DNA of 64,000 nt, taken from contig JAAFAB010000006.1 of NCBI GenBank assembly GCA_018222585.1, forward strand, positions 186,001 to 250,000, in the 5' to 3' direction. The notes under the pieces were generated by a model, which was not told the origin of the DNA, ran no database searches, and was given only the letters and a program-made list of their open reading frames with translations. Shown here piece after piece: positions 48,375 through 58,181 of this stretch. A program made the translations under genes and the position numbers. The DNA comes from Paracoccaceae bacterium (lineage in GTDB: Bacteria; Pseudomonadota; Alphaproteobacteria; Rhodobacterales; Rhodobacteraceae). Numbering within the stretch: position 1 is the stretch's first letter; each line of letters starts with the position of its first letter.

Positions 48375-49619
48375 TTACTGGGCAGCCGCCACGGCGTTGA
48401 CCAGCATCTCGACAGCCTCTTCCGAGGACATCTCGGAGTTGAAGTGCGCGGTCACCACATCGGTGATGGCCCCTGCCGGTTCGCCGCGCAGGGCCATGCC
48501 ATGCGCATAGCTGGGCAGCAGCGAGCCGTTTTCGCTGTCGGCAGCCATGTCTTCAGCCGAGATGTGGGCGCACATGTCGAAGGCTTCCAGCGACACGTCC
48601 GAACGCACCGGGATCGACCCCTTGTTCAGGTTGAAGGTCTCCTGGAAGGAGGGGCCGACGATCAGCTCGGCCAGCAGTTCCTGGCCGGCGCGCTTGTCCT
48701 CGCCTTCGACCTCGAACATGGCGAAGCTGTCGACGTTGTAGAGGTAGCCCTCGCCCGGGGTGGGGGAGCAGGTGAAGTCCTCGCCCGGGACCTTGCCCGC
48801 GGCCAGGAATTCGCCCTTGGCCCAGTCGCCCATGATCTGGAAGGCGGCTTCGCCGTTCATCACCATGGCGGTGGCCAGGTTCCAGTCGCGGCCCGAGAAG
48901 TTGTCATCGACATAGCCGCGCAGGGTGCGCATCTCGTCGAAGACCTGCACCATGGTGTCCGAGCCAAGCGCCTCGGGATCCAGGTCGACCAGGGCGGACT
49001 GGAAGAACTCGGCACCGCCGAGGCCCAGCACGACGGTCTCGAAGACCGTGGCGTCCTGCCAGGCCTGACCGCCATGGGCCAGCGGGGTGATGCCCGCCGC
49101 CTGCAGCTTCTCGGCCGCGGCGTTGAACTCTTCCCAGGTGGTCGGCATCTCGATGCCGTTGGCGTCGAGGATTTCCTTGTTGCCCCAGATCCAGTTGATC
49201 CGGTGCACGTTGACCGGCGCGGCACACCAGGAGCCGTCGCACTTCATGTGGGCGGCCAGCTGGTCGGGCAGCACGTCGGCCCAGCCCTGGGCTTCGGCGA
49301 CGGACGAGATATCGGCCAGCACGCCCTCTTCATACCATTCCTGGATCGCCGGGCCCTTCAGCTGCACGGCGGTCGGGGCGTTGCCCGACAGGACGCGGGC
49401 GCGCAGCGCGGTCATCGCCGCGTCGCCGCCACCGCCCGCCACGGGCATGTCGGTCCAGGTGCCGCCACGCTCGGCGAATTCTTCCTGCAGCACGGCCACG
49501 GACTTGGCTTCGCCGCCCGAGGTCCACCAGTGCAGCACTTCTGCCTGCGGCTCGGCCAGGGCCGGCAGCGCCAGGCAGGTCACGGCGGCAGAGGCCGCCA
49601 GAACGGATCTTGCAGTCAT
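48375..49619 (-). CDS. glucose/mannose-type ABC substrate-binding protein
   Basis: This 414-aa protein has a signal peptide (residues 1-22, ending LALPALA before EPQAEVLHWW). The mature start HWWTSGGEAKSVAVL and FAERGGTWTDMPVAGGGGDAA are typical of GtsA-like glucose/mannose binders, with RINWIWGNKE and the PTTWEEF motif later. Cysteines at CDGSWC could form a disulfide. GGGAGGAC sits 8 bases before the ATG. It leads the importer unit, which ends with the ATPase at 45.4 kb. Confidence 0.92.
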   Translation of the reverse strand: MTARSVLAASAAVTCLALPALAEPQAEVLHWWTSGGEAKSVAVLQEEFAERGGTWTDMPVAGGGGDAAMTALRARVLSGNAPTAVQLKGPAIQEWYEEGVLADISSVAEAQGWADVLPDQLAAHMKCDGSWCAAPVNVHRINWIWGNKEILDANGIEMPTTWEEFNAAAEKLQAAGITPLAHGGQAWQDATVFETVVLGLGGAEFFQSALVDLDPEALGSDTMVQVFDEMRTLRGYVDDNFSGRDWNLATAMVMNGEAAFQIMGDWAKGEFLAAGKVPGEDFTCSPTPGEGYLYNVDSFAMFEVEGEDKRAGQELLAELIVGPSFQETFNLNKGSIPVRSDVSLEAFDMCAHISAEDMAADSENGSLLPSYAHGMALRGEPAGAITDVVTAHFNSEMSSEEAVEMLVNAVAAAQ

Positions 49620-49867
49620 CGGATTGTCCTCCCAATCGCTTCCGCGTGTTCCTCCAACGCGGATGTGCGGCCAGTCTTGGTAGAGCGCGCTTCGGCTGGC
49701 AACCGCCGAGATGGTCGCAAAAGCCTTGATCCGTCAAATTTCCACGCCTCCTGTTACACCCCGTTACGAAGCACCCGAGCCGCCGGCACAGCGCCGCCCG
49801 CGATTGCCCAGCCGGGGATCTGCGACTAGGCTTGCCCCCCGGAAGTGACGGAGGGAGAGACGCGCCC

Positions 49868-50587
49868 ATGGGGATCGCACGCCTGCTGGTGGTCGACGAT
49901 GACGAGGAAATGCGGCTGATGCTGACGGATTTCCTGCGCCGCTCGGGCTTCCATGTCACCCCCGCCGCCTGCGGCACCGAGATCGAGGAGGCCCTGGCGC
50001 GGGGCCGTATAGACCTGATCCTGCTGGACGTGATGCTGGGTGACGAAAGCGGCGTCGAGATCTGCGCCCGCCTGCGCCGCGATCACGAGATGCCGATCAT
50101 CCTGGTTTCGGCCCTCTCGGCCGATCATCAGCGCATGGCGGGCTACGAGGTGGGTGCCGACGACTACATCGCCAAGCCCTTCAACCCCGAGCTGCTGCTG
50201 GCCCGCGTGCGCGCGGTGCTGAAGCGGGCGCGGCGTACGCCCTCGCTGGTCTATCGCCGCTCGGGCGGGCACTTCGCCTTCGCCGGCTGGCACTACGACG
50301 GCAAGCGTGACGAGGTGACCTCTCCGGCCGGGTTCCAGGTGGCGCTGTCGCGGCGCGAGACGGAACTGCTGAAGGTAATGCTGGCCAATCCCCATATCCC
50401 CCTCAGCCGGGAAGAGATCGCCGAGGCCCTCGGCGACGAGGGCGAGGCTTCGGGGCGGGCCATCGACATGCTGGTCACCCGGCTGCGCGCCAAGATCGAA
50501 CGCGACCCGAAGGCGCCCGAACTGCTGAAGACCCTGCGCGGCACCGGCTACGTGCTGGCCGCCGATGTCTCGCTGAGCGAGGGCTGA
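49868..50587 (+). CDS. OmpR-family response regulator
   Basis: This 239-aa regulator has a receiver domain with the acidic pair in LLVVDDDEEMRL, the phosphorylated Asp54 in LILLDVMLGDE, and Lys in DYIAKPFNP. A winged-helix DNA-binding domain follows (residues 140-235) ending LKTLRGTGYVLAAD. A GGAGG site lies about 12 bases from the ATG; a longer in-frame start adds an unlikely PGSDGGRD leader. It precedes its kinase gene by 3 bases. The stimulus is unknown. Confidence 0.95.
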   Translation: MGIARLLVVDDDEEMRLMLTDFLRRSGFHVTPAACGTEIEEALARGRIDLILLDVMLGDESGVEICARLRRDHEMPIILVSALSADHQRMAGYEVGADDYIAKPFNPELLLARVRAVLKRARRTPSLVYRRSGGHFAFAGWHYDGKRDEVTSPAGFQVALSRRETELLKVMLANPHIPLSREEIAEALGDEGEASGRAIDMLVTRLRAKIERDPKAPELLKTLRGTGYVLAADVSLSEG

Positions 50588-50590
50588 GCC

Positions 50591-52048
50591 TTGGCCCGCC
50601 CCCACCTGGGCCTGCGCGAGCTGGGCACCATCTGGATGCTGGCGGGCTTTGGCGCCGGGGTGCTGGCGACCGGGCTGTGGATCGGATCGCGCACGGCCTG
50701 GGACATGTACCTGGCCCGGGCCGAGATGGTGGGGGTGACCCTCTATGACGTGCTGATCCGCGGCACCACACCGCCCGAGGGCCTGCAGATGACGCCGCTG
50801 CCGCGCGACGCGCAGGCGCTGGCCGAGGCCGGAGATTTCAGCCGGCTGCCGGCGGTCCCGGTGCCGACGCTGGTCACCCGGGTCTCGATCCGCGACGGCA
50901 TTGCCGAGAATTTCGGCGCGCCGGTGCTGCGGCTGGCCATCCTCTCGGACGGGCTGCGCTACGAGCTGGCCAGCCTGGACGGTGGCGCCGCCCATACCGG
51001 CCCCGAGAAACTGGGCCAGGTGACTCGGCTGATGGCCACCTACTGCAGCCGCCCGGTGCTGTTTGCCCGCACCGGCGAAGGCCCCTGGCAGCGGATCGAC
51101 GGCGGCCCGGTCTGGGGCTGCGACGCGGCGCCCCCGGACTACCGGCTGCTGGCGCTGCTGCTGGCTCTGGCCGCCCTCGCCGCGATCTGGACCCGCGTCG
51201 CCGATGTCGCCGCGCGTTTCGCCGGCTTCGCCCAGGCCCTCGGTCGCCGCCGCACGGCGGGCGGGCCGGAACGCTACTCGGCCGAAGGTCCGGCCGAGCT
51301 GGCGCTGATCGTCGGCGCGGTGAACCGCCACCTCGAGGCCGAGCGCGCCCTGCTGGCCCGGCGTGCCGAGATCCTCTCGGGCGTCAGCCATGACCTCGGC
51401 ACCCCCGCCACCCGCCTGCGCCTGCGCGCCAGCCTGATCGAGGACGCCGATCTGCGCGCCAAGTTCGACCGCGACATCGACCGGATGACCGGGATGATCG
51501 AACAGGTGCTGACCTACACCCGCTCGGAGATGTCCGCCGAGGCCCCGCGCGAGCTGTCCCTGTCCTCGCTGGTCGAGGCGCTGGTCGCCGATTATCAGGA
51601 CATGGGCAGCCCGGTCACCCTGCGCCCACCCGAGCCGGCACGGATGCGCGCGCCCTCACCGCTGTTCGGCGCCCGCCCCGCCCGTGCGGCACTGGCCGCC
51701 CCCGAAGCCGGGCCGGTGGTCGTGCTGGCCCGCCCGGTGGCCCTTGGCCGGGCGCTGACCAACCTGGTGGACAATGCGCTGAAATATGGCCGTCACGCCG
51801 AGGTCTCGCTGGAGGTCGGCGCCGAGCGCGCGGCGATTCTGGTCGCCGACGCCGGCCAGGGGATGCGCGCCGACGACCTGGAGGCCCTGATCCGCCCCTT
51901 CCGTCGCGGCAGCAATGCCACAGCCAGCGACGGCTTCGGCCTGGGGCTGACCATCGTGCAGGCGGTGGCCGAGGAACATGGCGGCAGCCTCAGTTTTTCC
52001 GACGGGACTCACGGGCTGGTGGCCCGCCTGGAAATTGCCCGTGGCTGA
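50591..52048 (+). CDS. sensor histidine kinase
   Basis: This 485-aa membrane kinase starts at TTG (50591), 8 bases after GAGGG; the first ATG (50636) would cut into the first helix. Helix 1 is at residues 12-33, a periplasmic sensor of about 150 residues follows with Cys152 and Cys177, and helix 2 is at 184-201. After a HAMP-like linker come the H-box SHDLGTP (His267), the N-box LTNLVDNALKYG and G-boxes DAGQGM and GFGLGLTIV. It pairs with the preceding regulator. The sensor domain matches no family I recognise. Confidence 0.92.
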   Translation: MARPHLGLRELGTIWMLAGFGAGVLATGLWIGSRTAWDMYLARAEMVGVTLYDVLIRGTTPPEGLQMTPLPRDAQALAEAGDFSRLPAVPVPTLVTRVSIRDGIAENFGAPVLRLAILSDGLRYELASLDGGAAHTGPEKLGQVTRLMATYCSRPVLFARTGEGPWQRIDGGPVWGCDAAPPDYRLLALLLALAALAAIWTRVADVAARFAGFAQALGRRRTAGGPERYSAEGPAELALIVGAVNRHLEAERALLARRAEILSGVSHDLGTPATRLRLRASLIEDADLRAKFDRDIDRMTGMIEQVLTYTRSEMSAEAPRELSLSSLVEALVADYQDMGSPVTLRPPEPARMRAPSPLFGARPARAALAAPEAGPVVVLARPVALGRALTNLVDNALKYGRHAEVSLEVGAERAAILVADAGQGMRADDLEALIRPFRRGSNATASDGFGLGLTIVQAVAEEHGGSLSFSDGTHGLVARLEIARG

Positions 52049-52168
52049 GGGGGTTGCACGCCGTCGCGCCCGCCCGGGAAGAGACGCGACACGGCCCTGC
52101 AGGAAGGTCAATCCCATCTTTGCAAAATCCATATATTGACAGTCACTGCCCCTCGGGACACTACATAG

Positions 52169-52355
52169 GCCTGCTTTCGGTTCATCACCCCGTCGTCCCG
52201 AGGGGGTGGAGCTAAGAGGGAAGTCCGGTGCGAAACCGGCGCTGCCCCCGCAACTGTAAGCGGTGAGCGCGGTTGGAAATCCACTGGGGCCCCAGGGCTT
52301 CGGGAAGGCCAGCCAAGCCGTGACCCGCGAAGCCAGGAGACCTGCCGCAAGCAGA
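52169..52355 (+). promoter_or_regulatory. cobalamin riboswitch upstream of nrdHIEF
   Basis: The RNA has the cobalamin aptamer core: GGAAGTCCGGTGCGAAACCG followed by the invariant CCCGCAACTGTAAGC, and the B12 box GCCAGGAGACCTGCC at 52332-52346. The outer helix closes with CTGCTT and AAGCAG. Downstream, GGCAGGTC (52398-52405) is perfectly complementary to GACCTGCC (52339-52346) of the B12 box. The same GGCAG can instead pair with CTGCC (to 52413). That pair of exclusive helices is a plausible off-switch in front of nrdH. Confidence 0.95.
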
Positions 52356-52458
52356 CCGACGACCACGAACGGAGGGTTCGGGGGGCGCAAATGACGTGGC
52401 AGGTCCCGCTGCCCGCATGGCGTTTTCGGCCCTCTTCCTGACCCCGATGAGGACGCCC

Positions 52459-52683
52459 ATGCAGATCACCGTCTATTCCAAACCCGCCTGCGTGCAATGC
52501 ACCGCCACCATCCGCGCACTGGAGGCCAAGGGCATCTCGTATGACGTGATCGACCTGACCGAGGACGACAGCGCCATGGCCCATGTGACCGGCCTCGGCT
52601 ACCGCCAGGCGCCCGTCGTCGAGGCCGGCGACTCCCACTGGTCGGGCTTCCGCCCGGACCTGATCGGCCAGCTCGCTTCCTGA
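52459..52683 (+). CDS. nrdH: glutaredoxin-like NrdH redoxin
   Basis: This 74-aa protein supplies electrons to class Ib ribonucleotide reductase. Its active site is CVQC in SKPACVQCTATIRAL, and the NrdH-specific WSGFRPDLIGQL ends the chain. The ATG at 52459 follows GAGGA; an upstream in-frame ATG lies in the riboswitch expression platform. It begins nrdHIEF. Confidence 0.96.
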   Translation: MQITVYSKPACVQCTATIRALEAKGISYDVIDLTEDDSAMAHVTGLGYRQAPVVEAGDSHWSGFRPDLIGQLAS

Positions 52684-52689
52684 CCGGCG

Positions 52690-53103
52690 ATGCCGGGGCT
52701 GGTCTACTTCTCTTCGGCAAGCGGGAATACCGCGCGTTTCGTCGCCCGGCTGGGCCTCGAGGCGACGCGGCTGCCGATCTCGCCCAAGGAGCCGCTGCCC
52801 GCCCTGCCCCGTGACTACGTGCTGATCTGCCCGACCTTCGCCGATGGCGAGGGGCGCGGCGCGGTGCCGAAACAGGTCATCCGCTTTCTGAATACCCCCG
52901 CGCACCGCGAGCGCCTGCGCGGGGTCATCGGTACCGGCAATCGCAACTTCGGCGAGACCTATGCCCTCGCAGGCCATGTCATCGCCCGCAAATGCGCCGT
53001 GCCGTTGCTCTATACATTCGAACTTGCCGGCACCGACCGGGATATCGCCCGTGTCCATGACGGGCTGGCTGCCTTCTGGGGGACCCAATGCTTGACCGCC
53101 TGA
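52690..53103 (+). CDS. nrdI: NrdI flavodoxin-like protein
   Basis: This 137-aa flavoprotein helps assemble the manganese-tyrosyl radical of NrdF. The FMN-phosphate loop is [13 protein letters not shown], and [19 protein letters not shown] is the NrdI signature. It starts 6 bases after nrdH, and its last 16 bases overlap the nrdE start. Confidence 0.96.
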   Translation: MPGLVYFSSASGNTARFVARLGLEATRLPISPKEPLPALPRDYVLICPTFADGEGRGAVPKQVIRFLNTPAHRERLRGVIGTGNRNFGETYALAGHVIARKCAVPLLYTFELAGTDRDIARVHDGLAAFWGTQCLTA

Positions 53104-55217
53104 GCGACGATCTGGACTACCATGCGCTGAACGCGATGCTGAACCTCTACGATTCCGAGGGCAACATCCGCTTCGACGCCGACCGCATGGCGGCGCGGCA
53201 GTACTTCCTGCAGCACGTCAACCAGAACACCGTCTTCTTCCACTCGCTCGACGAGAAACTCGATTACCTGGTCGAGGAAGGCTATTACGAGGCCGAGGTG
53301 CTGGCCGCCTATCCCCGGGAGTTCCTGCGCGAGATCTGGGCCGCTGCCTATGCCCGCAAGTTCCGCTTCCCGACCTTCCTCGGCGCCTTCAAGTACTACA
53401 CGTCCTACACGCTGAAGACCCGCGACGGGCAACGCTACCTGGAACGTTATGAGGACCGCGTCGTCATGGTCTCGCTGGCGCTGGCGCGTGGCGATCAGGC
53501 GCTTGCGATGTCCTTCATGGAGGAAACCCTCTCGGGCCGCTTCCAGCCCGCCACGCCAACCTTCCTCAACGCGGGCAAGAAGAGCCGTGGAGAGCTGATC
53601 TCCTGCTTCCTGCTGCGCCTTGAAGACAACATGGAAAGCATCGGGCGCGGCATCAACTCGGCGCTGCAGCTCTCCAAGCGCGGCGGCGGCGTCGCCCTGA
53701 TGCTGACCAACATCCGCGAGTACGGAGCCCCCATCAAGGGGATCGAGAACCAGTCGTCGGGCGTGATCCCGATCATGAAACTGCTGGAAGACAGCTTCAG
53801 CTACGCCAACCAGCTCGGCGCACGCCAGGGCGCGGGCGCGGTCTACCTGAACGCGCACCACCCCGACATCCTGCGCTTCCTCGACACCAAGCGCGAGAAC
53901 GCCGACGAGAAGATCCGCATCAAGACCCTGTCGCTCGGCGTGGTGATCCCCGACGTGACCTTCGAACTCGCCAAGCGCAACGAGCCGATGTACCTCTTCT
54001 CGCCGCATGACGTGCAGAAGGTCTACGGCGTGCCCTTCTCGGAAATCTCGGTCAGCGAAAAATACGACGAGATGGTTGAGGACAAGCGCATCCGCAAGAA
54101 AAAGATCAACGCGCGGGAGTTTTTCCAGACCCTCGCCGAGATCCAATTCGAAAGCGGCTATCCCTACATCATGTTCGAAGACACGGTGAACAAGGCCAAC
54201 CCGATCGAGGGCCGCATCACCATGTCCAACCTCTGCTCGGAAATCCTGCAGGTCAACGAGGCATCGACCTTCAACGACGACCTTTCCTACGATCACCTCG
54301 GCACGGACATCTCCTGCAACCTCGGCTCGATGAACATCGCCAGGGCGATGGACGGCGGCGACCTCGGCCGCACGGTCGAAGCGGCGATCCGTTCACTGAC
54401 GGCGGTCAGCGAAATGTCGGCCATCGACTCCGTGCCCTCGGTGCGGCGCGGCAACGACGAAAGCCATGCCATCGGCCTCGGCCAGATGAACCTGCACGGC
54501 TTCCTGGCCCGCGAGCATATCCACTACGGCAGCCCCGAGGGGGTCGAGTTCACCTCGGTCTACTTCGCCACCGTCGCCTATCACGCGATCCGCGCCTCGA
54601 ACGCGCTGGCGCGCGAACACGGCCGGAGCTTCAAGGGCTTTGAAACCTCGGCCTATGCCGACGGCAGCTTCTTCGACAAGTACACCGAACGCGACTGGCT
54701 GCCGGAAGGCGACACCGTCCGCGCCCTGTTCGAGCGCTTCGGGCAGCAACTGCCGACCCGCGCCGACTGGGCCGCGCTGAAAGAGGCGGTGATGACCGAC
54801 GGCCTCTACAACCGCAACCTGCAGGCGGTGCCGCCGACCGGCTCGATCAGCTACATCAACAACTCGACCTCCTCGATTCACCCGATCGTGTCCAAGATCG
54901 AGATCCGCAAGGAAGGCAAGATCGGCCGCGTCTACTACCCCGCCGCCTTCATGAACAACGAGAACCTGGAGTACTACCGCGACGCCTACGAGATCGGCCC
55001 CGAGAAGCTGATCGACACCTATGCGGCGGCGACCGAGCATGTCGACCAGGGCCTCTCGCTGACCCTGTTCTTCCCCGCCGAGGCAACGACGCGCGATATC
55101 AACCGCGCCCAGATCTACGCCTGGAAGAAGGGCATCAAGACGATCTACTACGTGCGCCTGCGCCAGACCGCGCTGGAAGGCACCGAAGTCCAGGGCTGCG
55201 TCAGCTGCACCCTCTGA
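53088..55217 (+). CDS. nrdE: class Ib ribonucleotide reductase alpha subunit
   Basis: This 709-aa chain reduces ribonucleoside diphosphates. [22 protein letters not shown] with the radical-relay cysteine, and the catalytic [11 protein letters not shown] are conserved. [19 protein letters not shown] and the C-terminal redox pair in GCVSCTL (a CxxC) complete the family pattern. The short N-terminus without an ATP cone places it in class Ib, consistent with nrdH and nrdI before it. Expression is expected to fall when cobalamin is present. Confidence 0.97.
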   Translation: MLDRLSDDLDYHALNAMLNLYDSEGNIRFDADRMAARQYFLQHVNQNTVFFHSLDEKLDYLVEEGYYEAEVLAAYPREFLREIWAAAYARKFRFPTFLGAFKYYTSYTLKTRDGQRYLERYEDRVVMVSLALARGDQALAMSFMEETLSGRFQPATPTFLNAGKKSRGELISCFLLRLEDNMESIGRGINSALQLSKRGGGVALMLTNIREYGAPIKGIENQSSGVIPIMKLLEDSFSYANQLGARQGAGAVYLNAHHPDILRFLDTKRENADEKIRIKTLSLGVVIPDVTFELAKRNEPMYLFSPHDVQKVYGVPFSEISVSEKYDEMVEDKRIRKKKINAREFFQTLAEIQFESGYPYIMFEDTVNKANPIEGRITMSNLCSEILQVNEASTFNDDLSYDHLGTDISCNLGSMNIARAMDGGDLGRTVEAAIRSLTAVSEMSAIDSVPSVRRGNDESHAIGLGQMNLHGFLAREHIHYGSPEGVEFTSVYFATVAYHAIRASNALAREHGRSFKGFETSAYADGSFFDKYTERDWLPEGDTVRALFERFGQQLPTRADWAALKEAVMTDGLYNRNLQAVPPTGSISYINNSTSSIHPIVSKIEIRKEGKIGRVYYPAAFMNNENLEYYRDAYEIGPEKLIDTYAAATEHVDQGLSLTLFFPAEATTRDINRAQIYAWKKGIKTIYYVRLRQTALEGTEVQGCVSCTL

Positions 55218-55237
55218 GCCCGCGGGGCCCTGCCCCG

Positions 55238-55350
55238 CACCCCGGAGTATTTCCGGCCAACGAATGAGGGCAGTACCACGCCCGGCCCATTCTGAAGGCT
55301 GAAACTACTCCGGGGGAGTCTCCGGAACGGAGACGGGGGCAGAGCCCCCT
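55238..55350. repeat. modular hairpin repeat, copy 3 (between nrdE and nrdF)
   Basis: CCCCGGAGTATTTCCGGCC (left arm) is an imperfect inverted copy of the right arm ending in TACTCCGGGGG (55306-55316). It is followed by the 7-bp hairpin GTCTCCG-GAA-CGGAGAC (55318-55334) and GGGGGC-AGA-GCCCCC (55335-55349). The order matches copies 1 and 2. It sits inside the 189-bp gap of the nrd operon. Confidence 0.65.
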
Positions 55351-55361
55351 CCCCCAGATGA

Positions 55362-56384
<1,023 letters not shown>

Positions 56385-56405
56385 TCCCGCCTCGCAGGGT
56401 ATGAC

Positions 56406-56431
56406 AAAGGGCGGCCCCGGGGCCGCCCTTT
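56406..56431. terminator. bidirectional terminator between nrdF and znuA
   Basis: AAAGGGCGGCCCC and GGGGCCGCCCTTT form a perfect 13-bp inverted repeat between the convergent genes. A/T runs flank both ends, so it can stop transcription in either direction. Confidence 0.85.
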
Positions 56432-56457
56432 CCCTGTTCCTGTCCGCGATCTGCGCG

Positions 56458-57552
56458 CTATTGCAGGCAGCCCGTGAGGCTGTCGGACAGATCCTGCATC
56501 AGTTGGCCATAAAGCTCCGGCCCCGGCTGCAGCGCAGCGCCCAGCGGGTCCATCACACCGGTCTTCGCCTCCGTGCCATCGAAGACCGCGCTGACCAGCC
56601 CGGCGTTGTACTGCGGTTCCGAGAAGGCGCAGCTGACGCCCAGATCACGCACCTTCTTCTGCAGGTCCCGCACGCGCGCCGCCGAAGGGTCGGAGGCATC
56701 CGACAGGGTGATCGAGCCCGCAGCAGGGATGTCGAAACGGTTCTCGAAATAGTGGTAGGCATCGTGGAAGACGATGAAGTTGCGCCCCCTGACCGGCGCC
56801 AGCTCGGCCGAGATCGAAGCGATCAGCCCGTCCAGCCGGGCCGAGGCCTGCGCGGCATTGGCCGCATAGGTTTCGGCGTGTTCGGGATCGAGGCGCGAGA
56901 GTTCACTGGCGATGGCATCCAGCCAGACCTGGGCATTCTGCGGGTCCAGCCAGGCGTGGGGGTCGCCGCCCTCGTGGTGGTGGTGGCCCTCTTCATGGGC
57001 CTCCTCGTCATGCGCGTGGTCATGATCGGCGTCCGCAGCCTCATGCGCGTGGTCGAGATCGTCGTGACCGTGGTCCGCGTCCTCATGGTCATGATCATCA
57101 TGCCCGTGCCCGTGGTCATCCTCGTGGTCGTGCCCATGATCGTGGTCATGGTCATCCTCATGGTCGTGGTCATGTGCTTCGAAGGTCGCCCCTTCGCGGG
57201 TGTCCAGCCGCGTCGTGCCCTCGACCTCGCCCAGTTCGACCGAAACCGCCCCGGCGGCCAGCGCATCGATCGCCGTTTCCAGCCAGGGCTCCAGCCCTTC
57301 ACCCATCCAGAAGACCGCGTCGGCCTGCTCCAGCGCCGCCGCTTCGGAGGGGCGCAACGCATAGCCATGGGGCGACGCGCCGGGGCGCACCAGCAGGTCC
57401 GGAGTCCCCAGGTCACCCATGACCTGCGCCACCAGCGAATGCACCGGCGGAATATCCGCCGCAACCGAAGGCACCTCGGCCCGCGCCGTGCCGGGCAGCC
57501 CGGCAGAAAGGGCCAGGCCGGACACCATCCCGAGTGTGAGAATACCGCGCAT
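56458..57552 (-). CDS. znuA: zinc ABC transporter substrate-binding protein ZnuA
   Basis: This 364-aa protein starts at 57552, where GGAG precedes ATG; the ATG 12 bases earlier lies in the Zur region. A signal peptide (MRGILTLGMVSGLALSAGL to ARA) leads the mature chain. ZnuA motifs include VASV-like SVAADIPPVHSLV, GASPHGYALRPS (His ligand), DPHAWLDPQNA and IVFHDAYHYFENRF (His ligand). A loop of about 65 residues, dense in His and Asp, lies between the domains and probably collects zinc. No znuB/znuC gene is beside it. Confidence 0.94.
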   Translation of the reverse strand: MRGILTLGMVSGLALSAGLPGTARAEVPSVAADIPPVHSLVAQVMGDLGTPDLLVRPGASPHGYALRPSEAAALEQADAVFWMGEGLEPWLETAIDALAAGAVSVELGEVEGTTRLDTREGATFEAHDHDHEDDHDHDHGHDHEDDHGHGHDDHDHEDADHGHDDLDHAHEAADADHDHAHDEEAHEEGHHHHEGGDPHAWLDPQNAQVWLDAIASELSRLDPEHAETYAANAAQASARLDGLIASISAELAPVRGRNFIVFHDAYHYFENRFDIPAAGSITLSDASDPSAARVRDLQKKVRDLGVSCAFSEPQYNAGLVSAVFDGTEAKTGVMDPLGAALQPGPELYGQLMQDLSDSLTGCLQ

Positions 57553-57564
57553 GTGAGTCTCCAT

Positions 57565-57610
57565 GTTATAGTGTAACTAGCACGCCTTAGCGTGTCCGTT
57601 ACACTATAAC
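57565..57610. promoter_or_regulatory. paired Zur-like boxes upstream of znuA
   Basis: GTTATAGTGTAAC (57565-57577) and GTTACACTATAAC (57598-57610) are exact reverse complements, 20 bases apart. GTTATA-type dyads are the pattern of zinc-responsive Zur operators. The second box overlaps the last codons and stop of the Lrp-type gene. The znuA ATG lies 12-13 bases beyond the near box, so bound Zur would block its promoter. Confidence 0.7.
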
Positions 57611-58065
57611 AAGCCCCTCTCATTGCCCGACAGCTTCGCACGGGTGCTGCGCGGGGTGGCGAGCAGCAGGTTGGTCTCGCTGCCGAGGATGCCGGGGATC
57701 TCACGGATCCGGCGCAGCACGTCATCCAGCGCGGTCAGCGTTTCGGTCCCCAGTTCCGCCACCAGGTCCCACTGACCGTTGGTCGTGTGCACCTCCTGCA
57801 CCTCGGGCAATGCGGACAAGCGGATGACGACGCGGTCCGCCGCCCGCCCTTCGACCTTGATCATCATCAGTCCGCGCACCGGCTGGGCCACCGTGTCGGC
57901 CCGCAGGATCACGGTGTAGCCGAGGATTTCGCCGCCCGCCTCCAGCCGCTCGATCCGGTTGCGCACCGTGGCGCGCGACACGCCGATCTCGGTCGCCAGG
58001 TCCGAGATGCTGCGCCGTCCGTTGTGCCTGAGCAGCGTGATGAGCTGCCGGTCCAGGGAATCCAT
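57604..58065 (-). CDS. Lrp/AsnC-family regulator, likely of arginine/ornithine catabolism
   Basis: This 153-aa protein starts at 58065 (MDSLDRQLITLL, the usual Lrp start). The helix-turn-helix holds SISDLATEIGVSRATVRNRIERLEAGG, and the C-terminal RAM domain has VQEVHTTNGQWDLVAELGTETL. It is divergent from arginase and ornithine cyclodeaminase, the common arrangement for an amino-acid-responsive activator of that operon. Its stop codon lies in a Zur-like box. Confidence 0.9.
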   Translation of the reverse strand: MDSLDRQLITLLRHNGRRSISDLATEIGVSRATVRNRIERLEAGGEILGYTVILRADTVAQPVRGLMMIKVEGRAADRVVIRLSALPEVQEVHTTNGQWDLVAELGTETLTALDDVLRRIREIPGILGSETNLLLATPRSTRAKLSGNERGLL

Positions 58066-58181
58066 CCACCATTCCGTCAATTGCTTTTGCCGAAATGCTA
58101 CAGAACCCCGCGCAAATTGCCAATGATCGGGGTTCACTCTGCCACCTGACCGGCATCTCCTGCGTGCAAAGGAGACCCCGG

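Noticed and set aside
56990-57190. Repetitive CATGGTCATG-like sequence that could be taken for a tandem repeat
   Set aside because: It is the codon pattern of the His/Asp-rich zinc loop of ZnuA.
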